The notes under the pieces are model-generated. The model was not told where the DNA came from and did not search any database. It worked only from the letters and a program-made list of their open reading frames with translations. The translations under genes were made by a program, and so were the position numbers. DNA of 64,000 bases from Fagopyrum homotropicum. Its lineage: Eukaryota > Streptophyta > Magnoliopsida > Caryophyllales > Polygonaceae. The stretch spans positions 97,525,994 through 97,589,993 of the forward strand of contig BSWB01000005.1 of assembly GCA_033239125.1 (NCBI GenBank). The letters are read 5' to 3'. Shown piece by piece: positions 1 through 12,139 of this stretch (position 1 is the first letter of the stretch; each line of letters opens with the position of its first letter).

Positions 1-1330
1 ATCCTATGTGCATTTATCTCAACATAAAGCTCTAGATAGTTACTCCGGATACTATCCTCGGTATCCCATGTAGACTCATTAGGTCCATGTCTCGACCATT
101 GTATCCTCAACATATGAATATCCTTTGAACGCAGGCGTCTCATGCCTCGCTCTAGGACTGCAATCGGGTGCTCAAAAAAAGTTTGATCCGGATCAACCAC
201 CAAGTCATCAAAACTCACAATGTGTCTCGGATCTAGTATGTACTCCCTCAGCTGAAACACGTGAAACAAAGTGTGAAAACCCTCTAACCTCGGAGGTAAA
301 GCTAATCTATATGCCGCCCTCCCGACTCTGTCCAGTATCTTAAAAGGACCGACATATTGGGGACTCAGTTTCCCCATTATGCTAAAGCGTCTAACGCCTC
401 GCGTCGGAGATACTCTCAGCTAGACATGAGCTCCTACTCTGAACTCTGGAGGTCGACGCCTCCGGTCTGCATATGACTTCTAGCGACTCTATGCAGCCAA
501 CATCCTCTCTTTGATCAGCACAACTCGAGCCATATCATCCTGAATCTGCTCTGGCGCCATACCACTAACACTGCTAGGCTCATCCCAACATAACGGTGTA
601 CGACATCTATGTCCATACAGTGCCTCATATGGCGCCATCCCCATCGATGCATGCCATTTGTTTTTGGATGAGAACTCAACTAGTGGGAGATGATCCATCC
701 ACACATGTCCCCGATCCAACACACAAGCTCGCAGCATATCCTCCAGGGTTTGGATGGTCCTCTCCGATTGACCATCTGTTTGAGGATGAAACGAAGTCGT
801 GAAGTGTAACTCGTTCCAATGGTAGTTTGAATATGCCGCCAAACGTCGAGGTGAATCGTCCATCTCGATCTGAGATGATCGTCTTTTGTACACCATGGAG
901 TCTCACTATCTGCCTAGTGAACTCCTCAACCAATCTACTCACTTGCCACGTTTCCTTAATAAGAACGAAACATGTAGTCTTCGTCAGTCTGTCAACTACA
1001 ATCCAAATAACATCCAAACTCTTGCTCGATCTCAATCCTGCCACAAAGTCCGTGAAGATGGCCTTCCAGCTCCACTACGGTACTGGTAGTGGATGGCGTA
1101 CTCCTTCTGGTCTGTAATGCTCTATCTTGACCTACTAACAAATCGAACACTAAGCCTCAATCTGGCTACATCGGACCTCGGCCCTTCCTATTAGTATGAA
1201 CGTCTCAAATCTTGTTACATCTTACTCGTACCTGGATGTACTAACTAAGGTGTACAATGAGCCTCCTGTAGAACCCTCTGCCTCAGATCCGCATCAACGG
1301 GTACACAGATGTGGTCGCGACGTCTCATCA
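1..1330 (-). pseudogene. T1 integrase with C-terminal chromodomain, broken
   Basis: Minus-strand translation in several frames gives an integrase core: IVVDRLTKT (first Asp, near 1000), ISDRDGRFTS (second Asp, near 870) and HPQTDGQSERTIQTLEDML (Glu, near 780), followed by the GPY-type region and, at about 1-170, a chromodomain with LRSKDI, RIQWSRHGPNESTWDTEDS. Integrase inserts the cDNA; the chromodomain in this clade is thought to read heterochromatin marks and guide integration. Frameshifts near 680-900 and several stops make it non-functional. The ORF continues a few residues past the chromodomain to the window edge. Confidence 0.85.
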
Positions 1331-1352
1331 CCTCATCTTATCCTATGGAGAA

Positions 1353-2966
1353 CTATGGTGCCTCCACACGAGACATCCTAGCTTGTATCCTCGTCAACGT
1401 CGGCTGGGTCCCTTTCTCCTGTTGGATCTCACCCAACAGATCCGGTAGAACCTCTAAAGTACTCAGTTGGGCATCCTCATTAAGGAACTGGATATCCATC
1501 TCTAGCCATGCTAGATCCCTCCTAAGTTGGGGCTGAACCGTCAATCTCGCAATCGTCTTCTCTCGAGGCGTCTTTCTGCTTAGGGCGTCCGCGACAACAT
1601 TTGCCTTCCCTGGATGGTATAGAATCTCAAGGTCAAAGTCCTTGATCAGCTCAAGCCATCAAAGCTGGCGATTATTCAATTCCCGCGGAGTGAAAATATA
1701 CTTCAGAATCTTCTGGTTTGTGAAGATCTGACAAGTAGCACTATATAGGTAATGTCTCTAGATCTTCAATGCATGAACTACCACTGCCAACTCCAGATCA
1801 TCAGTCGGATAGTTATCCTCATACGTCTTTAGTTGTCTAGACGCATATGCAATCACTCTGCCACACTGCATTAGTACACATCCCAAGCCTAGCTTGGATG
1901 CGGCACTATAGACTACAAAATCCTATGTGCCCTCCGGTTATGCTAAGATAGGAGCGGAAGTCAGATGTCTCTTCAGCTCCACAAAACTCTAAATACACGG
2001 CTCGGACCATACAAACCGGATAGTCTTCTTCAACAGGTTGGTAAGTGGACGGGCAATCACCGAGAATCCCTCCACAAAGCGTCGGCAATAACCGGCTAGG
2101 CCAAGAAAGCTATGCACTTCCTTGACGTTCGTCGGTTTTGTCCATGCTGCTACCGACTCAACCTTCGCTAGATCAACCTTGATCCCATCGGCCGAAACAA
2201 CATTACCCAAAAATGCTATCTCTGGCATCTAGAGTTCATACTTGGAGAACTTGGCATACAGTTCTCTATCCCATAAAACTTGCATCACTATCCTCAAATG
2301 TCCTGCATGTTCCTCTCTGTTGCGAGATTACACTAGGATATCGTCTATGAAGACCACAACAAATTGATCCAGGAAGTCAATGAATATACCATTCATTAAC
2401 TCCATAAAGATGGCGGGCGCATTTGTGAGCCTGAATAGCATCACTACCAACTCGTAGTGGTCATACCGAGTCCGAAATGCCGTCTTATGCACATCCTTCT
2501 CTCTCACCCTCAAATGGTGATATCTCGAGTGCAAGTCGATCCTGGAGAACACATTCGTTCCCTGAAGTTTATCCAACAAGTCATCGACACGAGGCAATAG
2601 ATACTTGTTCTTGATAATCACCTTGTTCAGCTCTCTGGAGTCGATACACAGTCTCAACGATCCGTCCTTCTTCTGCACGAAGAGGACAAATGCTCTCCCT
2701 GGGGATACGCTAGGGCGGATGAATCCCTTCTCAGCCAAATCCTCGGGTTGCTTCTTCCGCTCTAATAACTCGACAGGCGCCATACGATATGGGGCCTTAA
2801 AGATCGGTCTCATACCAGGCTCTAACTGGATGACGAAATCTACGCTCCTTTGAGGCGGTAAACTGGACGGCTCTGCAAACACATCCAAAAACTCGCAGAC
2901 CACTGAAATGTCCTCTAATGCTGGGTTTCGCCCTCCTTCATGGCATAACCCTAAAAGGCTTTGCAA
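1353..2966 (-). pseudogene. T1 reverse transcriptase and RNase H, broken
   Basis: At 2328-2966 one open stretch encodes the RT fingers and palm: KKDGSLRLCIDSRELNKV, FSRIDLHSRYHHLRV, and the catalytic box VVFIDDILV (VFIDD in place of YXDD, usual in Ty3/gypsy). At 1989-2228 comes the RT thumb/connection (FLGLAGYCRRFVEGFS). RNase H follows at about 1560-1990 in a separate frame, ending with DLEILYHPGKANVVADALSR. 1353-1544 is the linker to integrase. Copies RNA to DNA in the parental element; here it is split by frameshifts and stops. Confidence 0.85.
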
Positions 2967-3151
2967 CCTTGTGCAATCAGTCTCGCTACTCGTACTACAC
3001 TACTAACCATACCCGTCTTCCCAAGGCCCCAACCTCGGAAGACCTCTATCGGACCCAACTCGGTAAAGACCGTCACGGTCCTCCTACCAACATCTCACAC
3101 AGTATGATATCTATCCCTCCAATCCATACACAAAGTGACTTCCTCATGCAC

Positions 3152-3412
3152 CTATGGCATGACAAAGAAGTCCATTACCAAATCATGGTTTCCTAAATAT
3201 ATAGGACAACCATGTGCCTCTTGGGTACCTCTAACCCGACCCCCATCTCGTAACCCTATCAAGAAAGGTCTACCCTCCACTGTATCTAAGCTCTGTCTAT
3301 TAACGCATGCATAAAAAATCAAAGTGTGTGTAGCACCCACATTAAACAAGACTCCAATAGGTAAACCATTAACAAGGGTGGTACCTGTAACGGCTAACGC
3401 CAACGGCTCCAC
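3152..3412 (-). pseudogene. T1 retropepsin-like protease, decayed
   Basis: The stretch VTGTTLVNGLPIGVLFNVGATHTLI matches the start of the chromoviral aspartic protease, where the active site normally reads D-S-G-A. Here the triplet reads N-V-G-A, so the catalytic Asp is lost. It lies between the Gag zinc knuckles and the reverse transcriptase, as expected. Would process Gag-Pol if intact. Confidence 0.7.
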
Positions 3413-3425
3413 TACATATCATTAC

Positions 3426-4240
3426 TCAAAACTCGAACCGATGCTCCTCAGGTATCACTGGAGTCATCGCCATAATCTCTGGCTCTACTCCTTCTGCACC
3501 AGAAAGAGGAGAGTCTTGCTGAGAAGGAGCACTGCCTTGTTGACAAAAGGGCGCCAAATGACCTGATTTGCCACAAGTAAAGCAAGTTATCTGTGCTAAG
3601 GAACACTTAGAGCGCAAATGGCCTGGATCACCACAATTGAAACACGCTCGCCTCGTCTTCTCAACCTGTGCGGCTAAAGGGTAACTCGATCTTCTTCGTT
3701 CTCCCTTAGTAAAATTAGCATGGGAGAAAATTTGCTGATGCGGCATCTTATTTCGTCGGCAGAAAATTGCTCGATATCCTATCTTACACAGGTAAAGCAC
3801 ATCACTAAAGATCTCTTACACTCCGGTAACAAGTGTCCAGACTCCCCACAGTTGAAACAAGATCTCATCCTACCATACGTTCGTGTGGACAAGGGATCAC
3901 TCAAGCGTCTAGGTTGCAGACTATGTCCAACACCTGAAAGGTCTGCTTCATCATTCACTAGTTCGCTCCGTTGTTTCTTCTTTGATCCGGAAATTTCAGT
4001 AGCTCCCACCGATGTTGGTAAACCCAGGGTAGGTCTACCTGCTCTTGTAGCTTCCTCTTGTGAGCATATATATTCTCGAAACTCGGATCTACTAATCATG
4101 ATATAAACCGTTTTCTTTGGTCCAAACTCCGCTGCAGGCAGATCGGCGGTGGGAAATTGTCCTTAACCTATCACTACTTGAGGGAGAGGGGGTATACCCG
4201 TACCTCGTCCCCCTGCAGATGCCTCTCTAGTCTAAGCCAT
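3426..4240 (-). pseudogene. T1 gag remnant: N-terminus plus a tandem CCHC zinc-knuckle region, capsid missing
   Basis: A start codon at 4238-4240 opens a frame with an early stop, leading through a Gly/Pro-rich N-terminus to SRSEFREYICSQEEAT. This runs, without the 200-residue retrotransposon capsid domain expected, into a CCHC region. Four CX2C-type knuckles can be read: CFNCGESGHLLPEC, a decayed CFTC...GYRAIFC, CFNCGDPGHLRSKC and CFTCGKSGHLAPFC. The frame shifts once near 3780-3800. The duplicated pair suggests an internal duplication. Zinc knuckles bind genomic RNA during packaging; without capsid this Gag cannot assemble. Confidence 0.75.
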
Positions 4241-4263
4241 CTGTAGGGTATGCACACCTTATC

Positions 4264-4294
4264 TTATAAGGCAATATATATGTCATATATATAA

Positions 4295-4331
<37 letters not shown>

Positions 4332-4480
4332 GATATGTATGTATGTATATATATATACATATATATGTAGATATATATACATATATATATATATATATAG
4401 ATATATATACATATACATATATATATATATATAGATATATATACATAGACATATATATATATATACATATACATATATAC

Positions 4481-4573
<93 letters not shown>

Positions 4574-4620
4574 TATACATATATATAGATATACATATAC
4601 ATATACATATAACAAATTCA
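4264..4620. repeat. (TA)n-rich microsatellite
   Basis: About 350 bp of nearly pure TA dinucleotide with interspersed CATA, GATA and TATG variants, between the T1 gag start and its primer site. Open frames on both strands across it are low-complexity artefacts (Tyr/Ile strings). Confidence 0.97.
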
Positions 4621-4830
4621 CATATAATCCATAATACATATATATACAAATCTATACTACTGAGATCCACGGCACATGTGACGACTTCCCGTAATTCTAT
4701 TCCAAAACACTATATACACAACTTTAAAATAAAAAATCATTTTTAAAACGTCAGACCCCTTTCGGGTTCTGTTTAGTTATCTATCAAACCTTTATTGCAT
4801 GTAGCAAGTACCATTATTGTCAACGTATGG
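4621..4830 (-). other. T1 5' untranslated leader remnant
   Basis: Non-coding stretch between the microsatellite and the primer site. No gene, hairpin or repeat was recognised in it. Confidence 0.5.
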
Positions 4831-4842
4831 GTTTGATACCAA
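4831..4842 (-). other. T1 primer binding site (tRNA-Met type)
   Basis: Reverse complement reads TTGGTATCAAAC, directly inside the LTR end at 4846. Chromovirus and many plant LTR elements use TGGTATCAGAGC, complementary to the 3' end of initiator tRNA-Met; this copy matches the first 8 bases and then diverges. Confidence 0.75.
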
Positions 4843-4845
4843 CTT

Positions 4846-7084
4846 TGTAAGACCCCAATTCCGCGGGACTCGGGGCGTCACATTGGGCTAGGATCTCACA
4901 GTGGATCCTGACCCTAGTTTGACAACAAGTTCACTCGATCTTACAACATGGCACTAACAGATATAAAAACAAATACATAAAACGGTATAAAACTGTACAT
5001 GAAAAGATATACAAGATCGTAGCCGAGTATAAAACACAATCCTCAGGCAGAAGGTATACAAACATTATCCTCACGCAAGAGGTATATATATAACATCCCC
5101 CAAACCATAACCACCTAATGTACGAGAGTCCTCGGCCTGTCACCCTGTCACATCACTATGCAGCTCTCCTATCCTGCAAGGCGTCTACAACACGGTATAA
5201 AACCGTTAGTTAACCATACACATATAAGGTAATGCATAAGCTCAAGCACAAGTCATGAAAGATAAACACCTAATCATGTTGTCACACATTTACCCATTTT
5301 AATTATCCTTATATAAGTAGTTATTCACTCAAATTGTATATATATCTATATCTATATATATATATATATATAAAGAGAGAGAGAGAGAGTATAGATCATA
5401 TAAGAACAAGCCTTATCGTGTAATCATGAAAACAGTTCGTAGTTATTATTAGTTTTCTTACGAAGGTGTCATATCGTTTAATGCATTATTCGTAGTTATT
5501 GTTGGTTGAATGGATTATTCGTAGTTATTATTAGTTTTAGAATATTTTTTATCTAATAATTATGATATCTACCATAAATCTTGACCCTTAATACTCATCA
5601 TCCGACGGTGTAAGATTGTTCTCATGATTACACGATTAGGGTGTTCTCATGGGAACCGCACCCTATATATATATATGAGACTATGTGACACGAGGACCGT
5701 ATCATCCTTACCTCTAGGACTACAAGCTATCTAGAGTAGTGTCGGTCACACAACCCGTGTACCCTACGGGAGTGGTGTTGTGCCCTTCCTGTATATCAAG
5801 TCTGGCCTGACGTCACAGAATCTCCCAACTCCATACAGGATAAAAGGGAAAGGTTATCACTGCCACTGCAACGGGGTTATCAATTAAACATAGACGGTAA
5901 TAATCGATATCGCATGTTATCATATGAAGCATATAATACACACCACTCATACATACACCCACTATAAGGATGGTAGCTAAGTAAGTCCTATGGACTTACC
6001 TCAACTTCTGATACTCTCAACCACGAGCAACCACAAACTAGATAACGGCACTTCCTAGTAACAAGGTATAGAGATATGTCAATCTCCTATGCATCAAAGG
6101 GGTCATACCTAGACCCAAGGGGTCCATAAGGATCATAATCAACCAATTACCCTCACTCGACATCCTAAATCCTCAATGCCTTAACCAGCATATAACATCA
6201 TCATCACACTCTCATCTATACCTAGCATGATGCTACACATACATACTAGGAAGGGAAGGGACAATGCCATCCTTAGGCAAGCCCTAAGCAAGATGCACTT
6301 GCATGACAAGAAAGGCGCAGGGCTGGACACAAGGAATCGCATGGGGGGGCCTGAGTTGCGCAGGGATGGCGTCTGGCTAGCGCTAGGGCATCCCTGGCTA
6401 GGCGTTGGGGCGGTTGGTGTGCAGATTGCACACTTCAGCTCCTCTTCTTTTCTTCACTCGAACCTCTTCACTCCTTCAGCCAATAGGCCCATATATATAT
6501 ATATACACATATATACATCAAACAAAGCCTAAGAAGGCTGCCACAAGATCAAATCTTGTGGAAATCCTAAGCTAGAAAGGATTAAGAGAAGAAAGAAGAA
6601 AGAAATGAAGAACTCACCAACTGAATCCTAACAGAGGAAGAAAAACACACCAGAACCTCAAGGGTAGCTCAATACAAGTACAACAACATCATCAATCGCC
6701 ATCATCATCAAACCAACATCAAACTCTCTTCAAAACTCTTGCAAAGTAAAGGAAAACAAAAAGAAGATTCAAAGAAGGAAGAAGAAGGGAAAAGAACGTA
6801 ACGAAGAGAGGATGGAGCTAGAGGAGATGAAAACCCTTATTAGGATGTAAGAAAGAAACTTATAGAAGAAGGGACAGTAAAGCACGGTCCAAGAGTCAAC
6901 AATTCCGGCTGCAACACATCAGAAACCGCTAGGGCGGCTGATGGAGGTGCATGGACGGATCAAGGTGGCTACAAGGGCGCATGGCCTGGGCGTAGGGGCG
7001 GTTCAGGCACAACTCTACACACTCAGTACCTGCGTCTCAACTGAGGTGCAGACGCTTGATCTCGAAAAGACTAAGGCTCTTACA
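4846..7084 (-). repeat. T1 5' LTR (about 2.24 kb)
   Basis: Starts tgtaagacccc and ends ggctcttaca on the plus strand, giving TG...CA ends in element orientation. It is homologous to the T2 LTR (10085-12139) and to solo LTR H (25131-28711): shared landmarks include the tRNA-proximal block around 4860-4950 and the block near 5160-5215 (gcaaggcg, acggtataaaaccgtta). It contains three CCGC-AGGG-GCGG-like words (near 6405, 6930, 6990) and a CT/GA microsatellite at 5338-5392. No coding capacity. Confidence 0.85.
5338..5392. repeat. (TA)n(GA)n microsatellite inside the T1 LTR
   Basis: A run of tatatc/tata repeats followed by about nine GA units. Absent at the same place in the T2 LTR. Confidence 0.9.
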
Positions 7085-9735
7085 AGGATCGATGAGGTTG
7101 TACATCGACTCCAAAGAGCTTAACTACGTGACCATCGAGAACTAGTATCCGCAACCCTGCATTGATGAATTGTTGGATCAACTGCAAGGAGCTTTTGTGT
7201 TTTCATGTTTATATCTGAGGTCCGGATATCAACAGTTGAGGGTGAAAGAGTAGGATGTGCCCAAGACGGCATTTTGGACTCGATATGGCCACTACGAGTT
7301 TGTAGTGATGTCATTCAGGCTCAAGAATGCACCCACCGTCTTTATGGAGTTTATGAATGATATTTTCATCGACATCCGGGATCGTTTTGTGGTGGTCTTC
7401 ATTGACGATATCCTAGTGTACTCTCATAGTAGAGATGAACACGCACGACATTCAAGGACAATATTGCGAGTCCTGTAGGATAGTGAGCTGTATGACAAGT
7501 TCTCTAAGTGTAAGTTTTGGATGTCTAAGGTAGCCGTTCAAGGTCATATAGTTTCCGCTAAGGGCATCAAGGTTGATCCAACGAAGATTGAGGCTATAGT
7601 AGCATGGACGACTCCGACGAATGTCAAGGAAGTACGCAAGTTCCTTGGCCTAGCCGGATACTACCGTAGACCTGTGGAGGGGTCTTCGGTGATCGCCCGA
7701 CCACTCATAGTTTGTTGAGGAAGACTACCCGTTTGGTATGGTCCGAGCCGTGTACTCAGAGTTTTGAGCAGCAAAATAGGAGATTGACTTCTCCTCCTTT
7801 TTTGCACAACCTAAAGGCATTGATGATTTTGTAGTGTAAAGCGACATATCTGAGCTACGTTTGGGTGTGTATTGATGCATCAATGTAGGGTAATCGCCTA
7901 TGCATCTCGACAATTGAAGACGTATGAGGAGAATTACCCGACTGATGACCTCAAATTAGCTACAATGGTTAATGCCTTGAAAATCTGGCAGCATTACCTG
8001 TATAGAGTTTCATGCCAGAACTTCACAGACTATAAGAGTTTGAAGTATATTTTCCCTCAGCGGAAATCGAATAACCGCCATGGAAGATGGCTCGTGCTAA
8101 TCAAGGATATTGACCTTGAGGTATTGTATCATTCAGAGAAGGAGAATGTAGTCGCCGATGCCCTTAGCAGGTTGACGCCTCGAGAGAAGACGATAGTAAA
8201 ATTGACAACTCAACCTTACTCATAGAAAGATCCAGCGTGGCTAGATTTGGACATTCAACTCCCTGATGCAGACAGTTGTCTGTCTACTTTAGAGGTTCTA
8301 CCTGATTTTTTAGGAAAGATCCAACATAAATAGGAGGTATGCCCGACATTGAGACGGATTCGAGATAGGAAGTCTTGATGTGAGGCTCCATAGTTCACCA
8401 TTGGTATTGATGGATTAATGAGACGACGTGAGCACGTTGGTGTATCTATTGATAGAGAGTTGAGGCAGAGGATTTTGCAGGAGGCCTACACCACACCTTA
8501 ATCAATGCACCCAAGTGTGAGTAAGATGTATCAAGATGTGAGGCGCTCATTTTGGTGGGGCGGGTTGAAGCCCGACGTGGCCTAGATTGTTGCCAATGTG
8601 CGACCTGTCAGCAGGTTAAGATAGAGCATTGTAGACCTGGGGAAGAAATCCATCCACTTCCAGTGCCATAGTGGAAGTTGGAGGATATCTCCATGGATTA
8701 TGTTACCGGCTTGAGGCCGAGTAGGAGCTTTGATGTTATATGGGTTATAGTTGATAAACTGACGAAGACGGCACGTTTCATCACTATTTAGGAAACATGG
8801 CCGGTGAGTTGATTAGTTGAGGAGTTCACTAGGCAGATAGTGGGACTCAATGGAGTATCGAGGACCATTGTGTCCAATCGAGATGGATGTTGTACCTCAC
8901 GATTTTTGCAGCAGGTGCATGCTGCTTGGGTACGAGCATTAATTTTACGAAAACTTTTCATCCTCAGTCAGATGGTCAGTCAGAGAGGATCATTCACACA
9001 TTAGAGGATATGTTGAGGGCTTGCGTGCTAGACTGGGGAAATGTGTGGTCAGATCACCTCTCATTGGTCGAGTTTTCGTACAACAATAGCTGGCATGCAT
9101 CGATCAAGATGGCCCCTTATGAGGCATTGTATGGAGAAAGGTGTCGTATACCTTTATGCTGGGATGAGCCAAGTAGTATTAGTGGTATAGCTCTTGAGCA
9201 GATTCATGATGATTTTTCCCGAGTGGAATTGATTAGAGAGAGGATGTTGGTTGTACGAAATCACCATAAGTCGTAGGCTGATAAGAGGCGGAGGCCTCTA
9301 GAGTTAGAGTGGGAGCTCATGTATGGTTGAGAGTGTCCCCTTCGCGTGGAATCAGACGTTTTGGCATAAAGGGAAAGTTGAGTCCCCGATATGTTGGACC
9401 TTCTGAGATTCTTGAGTAAGTCGGTGAGGTGGCATACCGTCTTGCGTTGCCACCTAGATTAGAGGGTATTCATCCCGTTTTCATGTGTCTCACATGAGGG
9501 AGTATGTACCAGATCCGAGACACATTATCAGTTATGACAATTTAGTGGTTGAGCCGAACCACAAGGTTGTTGAGAATCTAGTTGTAGTCCTAGAGCGAGG
9601 TATGAGACTGTTGCGCTCGAAGGACATTCCAATGATGAGGATATAATGGTCCAGAAGAGGACCTGATGTAGCCACATGGGAGACAGAGGATAGTACCTAG
9701 AGGAACTATCCCGAGTTTTGTGTAGAGATAGCTAG
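7085..9735 (+). pseudogene. T2 pol: RT, RNase H, integrase and chromodomain, broken
   Basis: RT: 7085-7480 with FRLKNAPTVFMEFMN and VVFIDDILVYS; thumb at 7521-7718 (FLGLAGYYRR). RNase H: about 7870-8200 (CRVIAYASRQLKTYEENYPT, then VLYHSEKENVVADALSRL). Integrase: about 8480-9280, zinc-finger region followed by HPQSDGQSERIIHTLEDML at 8960-9020 and NNSWHASIKMAPYEALYG. Chromodomain: about 9590-9715 with LRSKDIPMMRI, a stop, then WSRRGPDVATWETEDS. Many in-frame stops and frameshifts. Same domain order as T1, which helps to read both. Confidence 0.88.
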
Positions 9736-9757
9736 GACGAGTGAGGTTTATATGGCT

Positions 9758-9989
9758 GGAGATGTTATACCTCCACGCCCTTGAGCGATAATTTTATGGC
9801 AAGAGATGTTCTACCTCCATGCCATTGAGTTGTGAGTTACTGGAGATGTGCTACCTCCATGCTATTGTTGTGGTTATAGGTTGTTGGAGATGTTTTACCT
9901 CCATGCATTTGAGTTGTGATTAGGATTGCCGGAGATGTGTTGCCTCCGTGCCTTTGGGATGAGTTAGGTTTAGGAGATGTTACACCTCC
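9758..9989 (+). repeat. Six copies of a GGAGATGT...ACCTCC hairpin word, about 43-bp period
   Basis: Copies start at 9758, 9802, 9842, 9886, 9931 and 9973. Each reads GGAGATGTnnTACCTCC or a close variant (the second starts AGAG), so GGAG can pair with CTCC across a short loop. It sits between the chromodomain and the polypurine tract of T2, in the 3' untranslated region. Confidence 0.85.
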
Positions 9990-10071
9990 GATAGAGTGAG
10001 TAAATATACCTCGACATATGGGTCCGAGAGGTTTAGGGTTTATCTATAGTTTCGGGACAAAAATTTTTCTT

Positions 10072-10078
10072 AAGGGGT
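10072..10078 (+). other. T2 polypurine tract
   Basis: AAGGGG, after ttcgggacaaaaatttttct, a few bases before the 3' LTR. Primes plus-strand DNA synthesis in the parental element. Confidence 0.65.
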
Positions 10079-10084
10079 GTGTGA

Positions 10085-12139
10085 TGTAAGAGGTAGGATT
10101 TTCGAATCGTAATTAATGAAGATTAACCTTGATTAACTTAATCATCGATAGTAATTAACATATAACGTGCAAAGAGCACGTAAGTAATGAGTAGGAGTCT
10201 CACCGTTATGTTCTTGGCGTAATTTTACATTTATGGGGAATTTTTCACTTTTTCCCCGAGGTAATTATTTTTTTACCTCCGGTGTTATTTGGAACATTTG
10301 GGAGCTTCAATTAATAAAAAGGCAGTTGAGAGAAATGATCACGACATCGGACATGTTCTAGATATGAAATAACATATAAAGGCAAATATAGCCAAAAGAG
10401 TCGTTATTTCGTTTCTTAGTGGCTAAGAAAGACGGCTTAGGAATACACGTTTTCCGAGGCAGTGACGGAATAATATCCATAGAATATTCCAGATTTATTA
10501 TTCAAATTTCGAGAAGTTTCCAGAAGGGGTTAAACCTGCCTTTGGATCGGTGAAAGGATAATTATCGACTTAGCTAAAGGATAATTATCGTCTTCGATAT
10601 AAATAGAAGAAAATCGTTTATTAAATCATTTCCTTTCACGTTTCCTCGTAAAAGCTCAAATTTCTCTCAACCTTCAAACTCATATCTACTCTCTGTTTCT
10701 AATTCGATTTTAAATCCGTTTGACTTTTTGGATTCCGCTCTTCATTCTCTTCATTTTGATACCGAGATTTTGCGTTTCCGAGCAAGTAATGATCTGGTTG
10801 ACAATATATGCTACTGGGACGGTTCTGTCGCTCCGATTCCTGTTTGATAGAGTCCGAGGGTAGCCTGCGTCGTTGTGATTCCGAATCTTCTTTCGGATCG
10901 TCATTCGGGTTAGTAACGAATAAGTTATAAATTTATTCACTTTCCGTATTGCAATTTGCCCTACATTGACCTTAACATGTCAAAATAGATTATTGGAAAT
11001 TCCATTATACTCGTTATAATATTTTGGTGATTATGGGTTGTTTGGTTGATGAAATTTGATAAAGGTGGGTTCAGAAAAGGTCTGTAGGCAAAACGTTATT
11101 TTGATGAATATTAATTAATTAATTAAAGGTTAATTAATTAAATTAGGATTAGAATTGAGATTGAGGAATGTTAATATGATGATAGCTTGCGAGGTTTAAG
11201 GAATTGTGAGATGTTGAGTTTGTGGATTGATAGTTATGATATTTGAGGATCTATGAGGCTAGAAGTAGAGTCTTCTAGCATGTCTTCCGATGATTGATGT
11301 GTATGCCTTGTTTATCAGGCGTGGTGATTATTCCTACGGGAATTTGAGGTTTATCGACTGTTGTGGATATCTGGATTCAGGTATGGCCATATGACTTACG
11401 TAGTTGCATTCCTATATTGGATTTATGCATTAGTGGTGATTGTTATGTACTTTATAGCATGCGATATTGATTATTGCCGATGTATGATTAGCCCCCTTGA
11501 AGAGTGTGGTGGTAACCTTTCTCATTTCTCATGAGTGAGTCTGAGAGGTACTCTTAGGTCAGGCCAGAACTGGTATACGGGTAAGGTACTTTGCCACTCC
11601 GACATATATAGGGAGTGCGCCTCATCCACTCCAGATGGTTATAGTCCCCAGAGGCGAGAATGATATTCTTCTTGTGTCATAACAATATATATGGTTTTGA
11701 GTGTATAACGTTATAGAGATAATTAAATGGGTAAATGTGTGCTAGCATGCTTGGTGTTTATTATGCCTTTATGTGGGTATGTGCTTATGTTTGATCTTAT
11801 ACATTAATTGTTAGCTAACAGTTTTATACCGTATTGTAGATAATTTGCAGGATATGAGGACTGCAAAGTAATCTGGAGGAGTGATCAGCCGAGAACTTCT
11901 GTACATCTAGGATGTTATGGGTTTTAGGTTATGTATATATACGTTGATGTTATTTGGTATTCGGTTGTGGGGTTTTGTATGTATTACGATACCTTATATT
12001 TCCGTTTTATAAAAGTTGTTTTATATTTATTTGTGTCTTATTGTAAGATCCAGTGAACTTGTTGTCAGGCTAGGGTCAAGACCGATTGTGAGGTCCTAGT
12101 CCCGTAGCACTCCGAGTCCTATGGATTTGGGGTGTTACA
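10085..12139 (+). repeat. T2 3' LTR (about 2.06 kb)
   Basis: Begins tgtaagagg and ends ggggtgttaca. The internal landmarks of the T1 LTR are found in reverse order (attagctaacagttttataccg near 11810; cttgttgtcaggctagggtc near 12060), confirming LTR identity. AT-rich; no ORF of interest. The start could be 10083 or 10085, since the bases before it also read tg. Confidence 0.8.

Larger units (their letters stand above)
1..7084 (-). mobile_element. T1: Tekay/Del-type chromovirus, minus strand, 3' end beyond the left edge
   Basis: Read right to left this is 5' LTR (4846-7084), a primer site complementary to initiator tRNA-Met, gag, protease, reverse transcriptase, RNase H, integrase and a C-terminal chromodomain, the domain order of plant chromoviruses. 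The 3' LTR is outside the window. The base following the LTR, 7085, resumes the reverse transcriptase of a plus-strand relative (T2), so T1 is inserted in T2. The frame is broken many times and the Gag capsid region is missing, so T1 is dead. Clade assignment rests on the group II-type chromodomain and the LTR end (ggggtgttaca-like) by eye. Confidence 0.85.
7085..12139 (+). mobile_element. T2: Tekay/Del-type chromovirus remnant, 5' part displaced by T1
   Basis: Plus-strand pol from the reverse transcriptase fingers (GSMRLYIDSKELN, interrupted exactly at the T1 LTR end) through chromodomain, polypurine tract and 3' LTR. gag, protease and the 5' LTR presumably lie left of T1, outside the window. 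The right border adjoins an Athila integrase remnant (J) at 12140, so T2 itself sits in J. Confidence 0.8.

Noticed and set aside
3779..4099. Programmed frameshift inside T1 gag
   Set aside because: T1 carries many other stops and frameshifts, so decay explains it.
4227..4670. Open frames of Tyr/Ile on both strands
   Set aside because: They are translations of a (TA)n microsatellite.
10710..10940. Host gene or small ORF within the T2 LTR
   Set aside because: Lies wholly in LTR sequence, antisense, with no homologue in the T1 or H LTRs.
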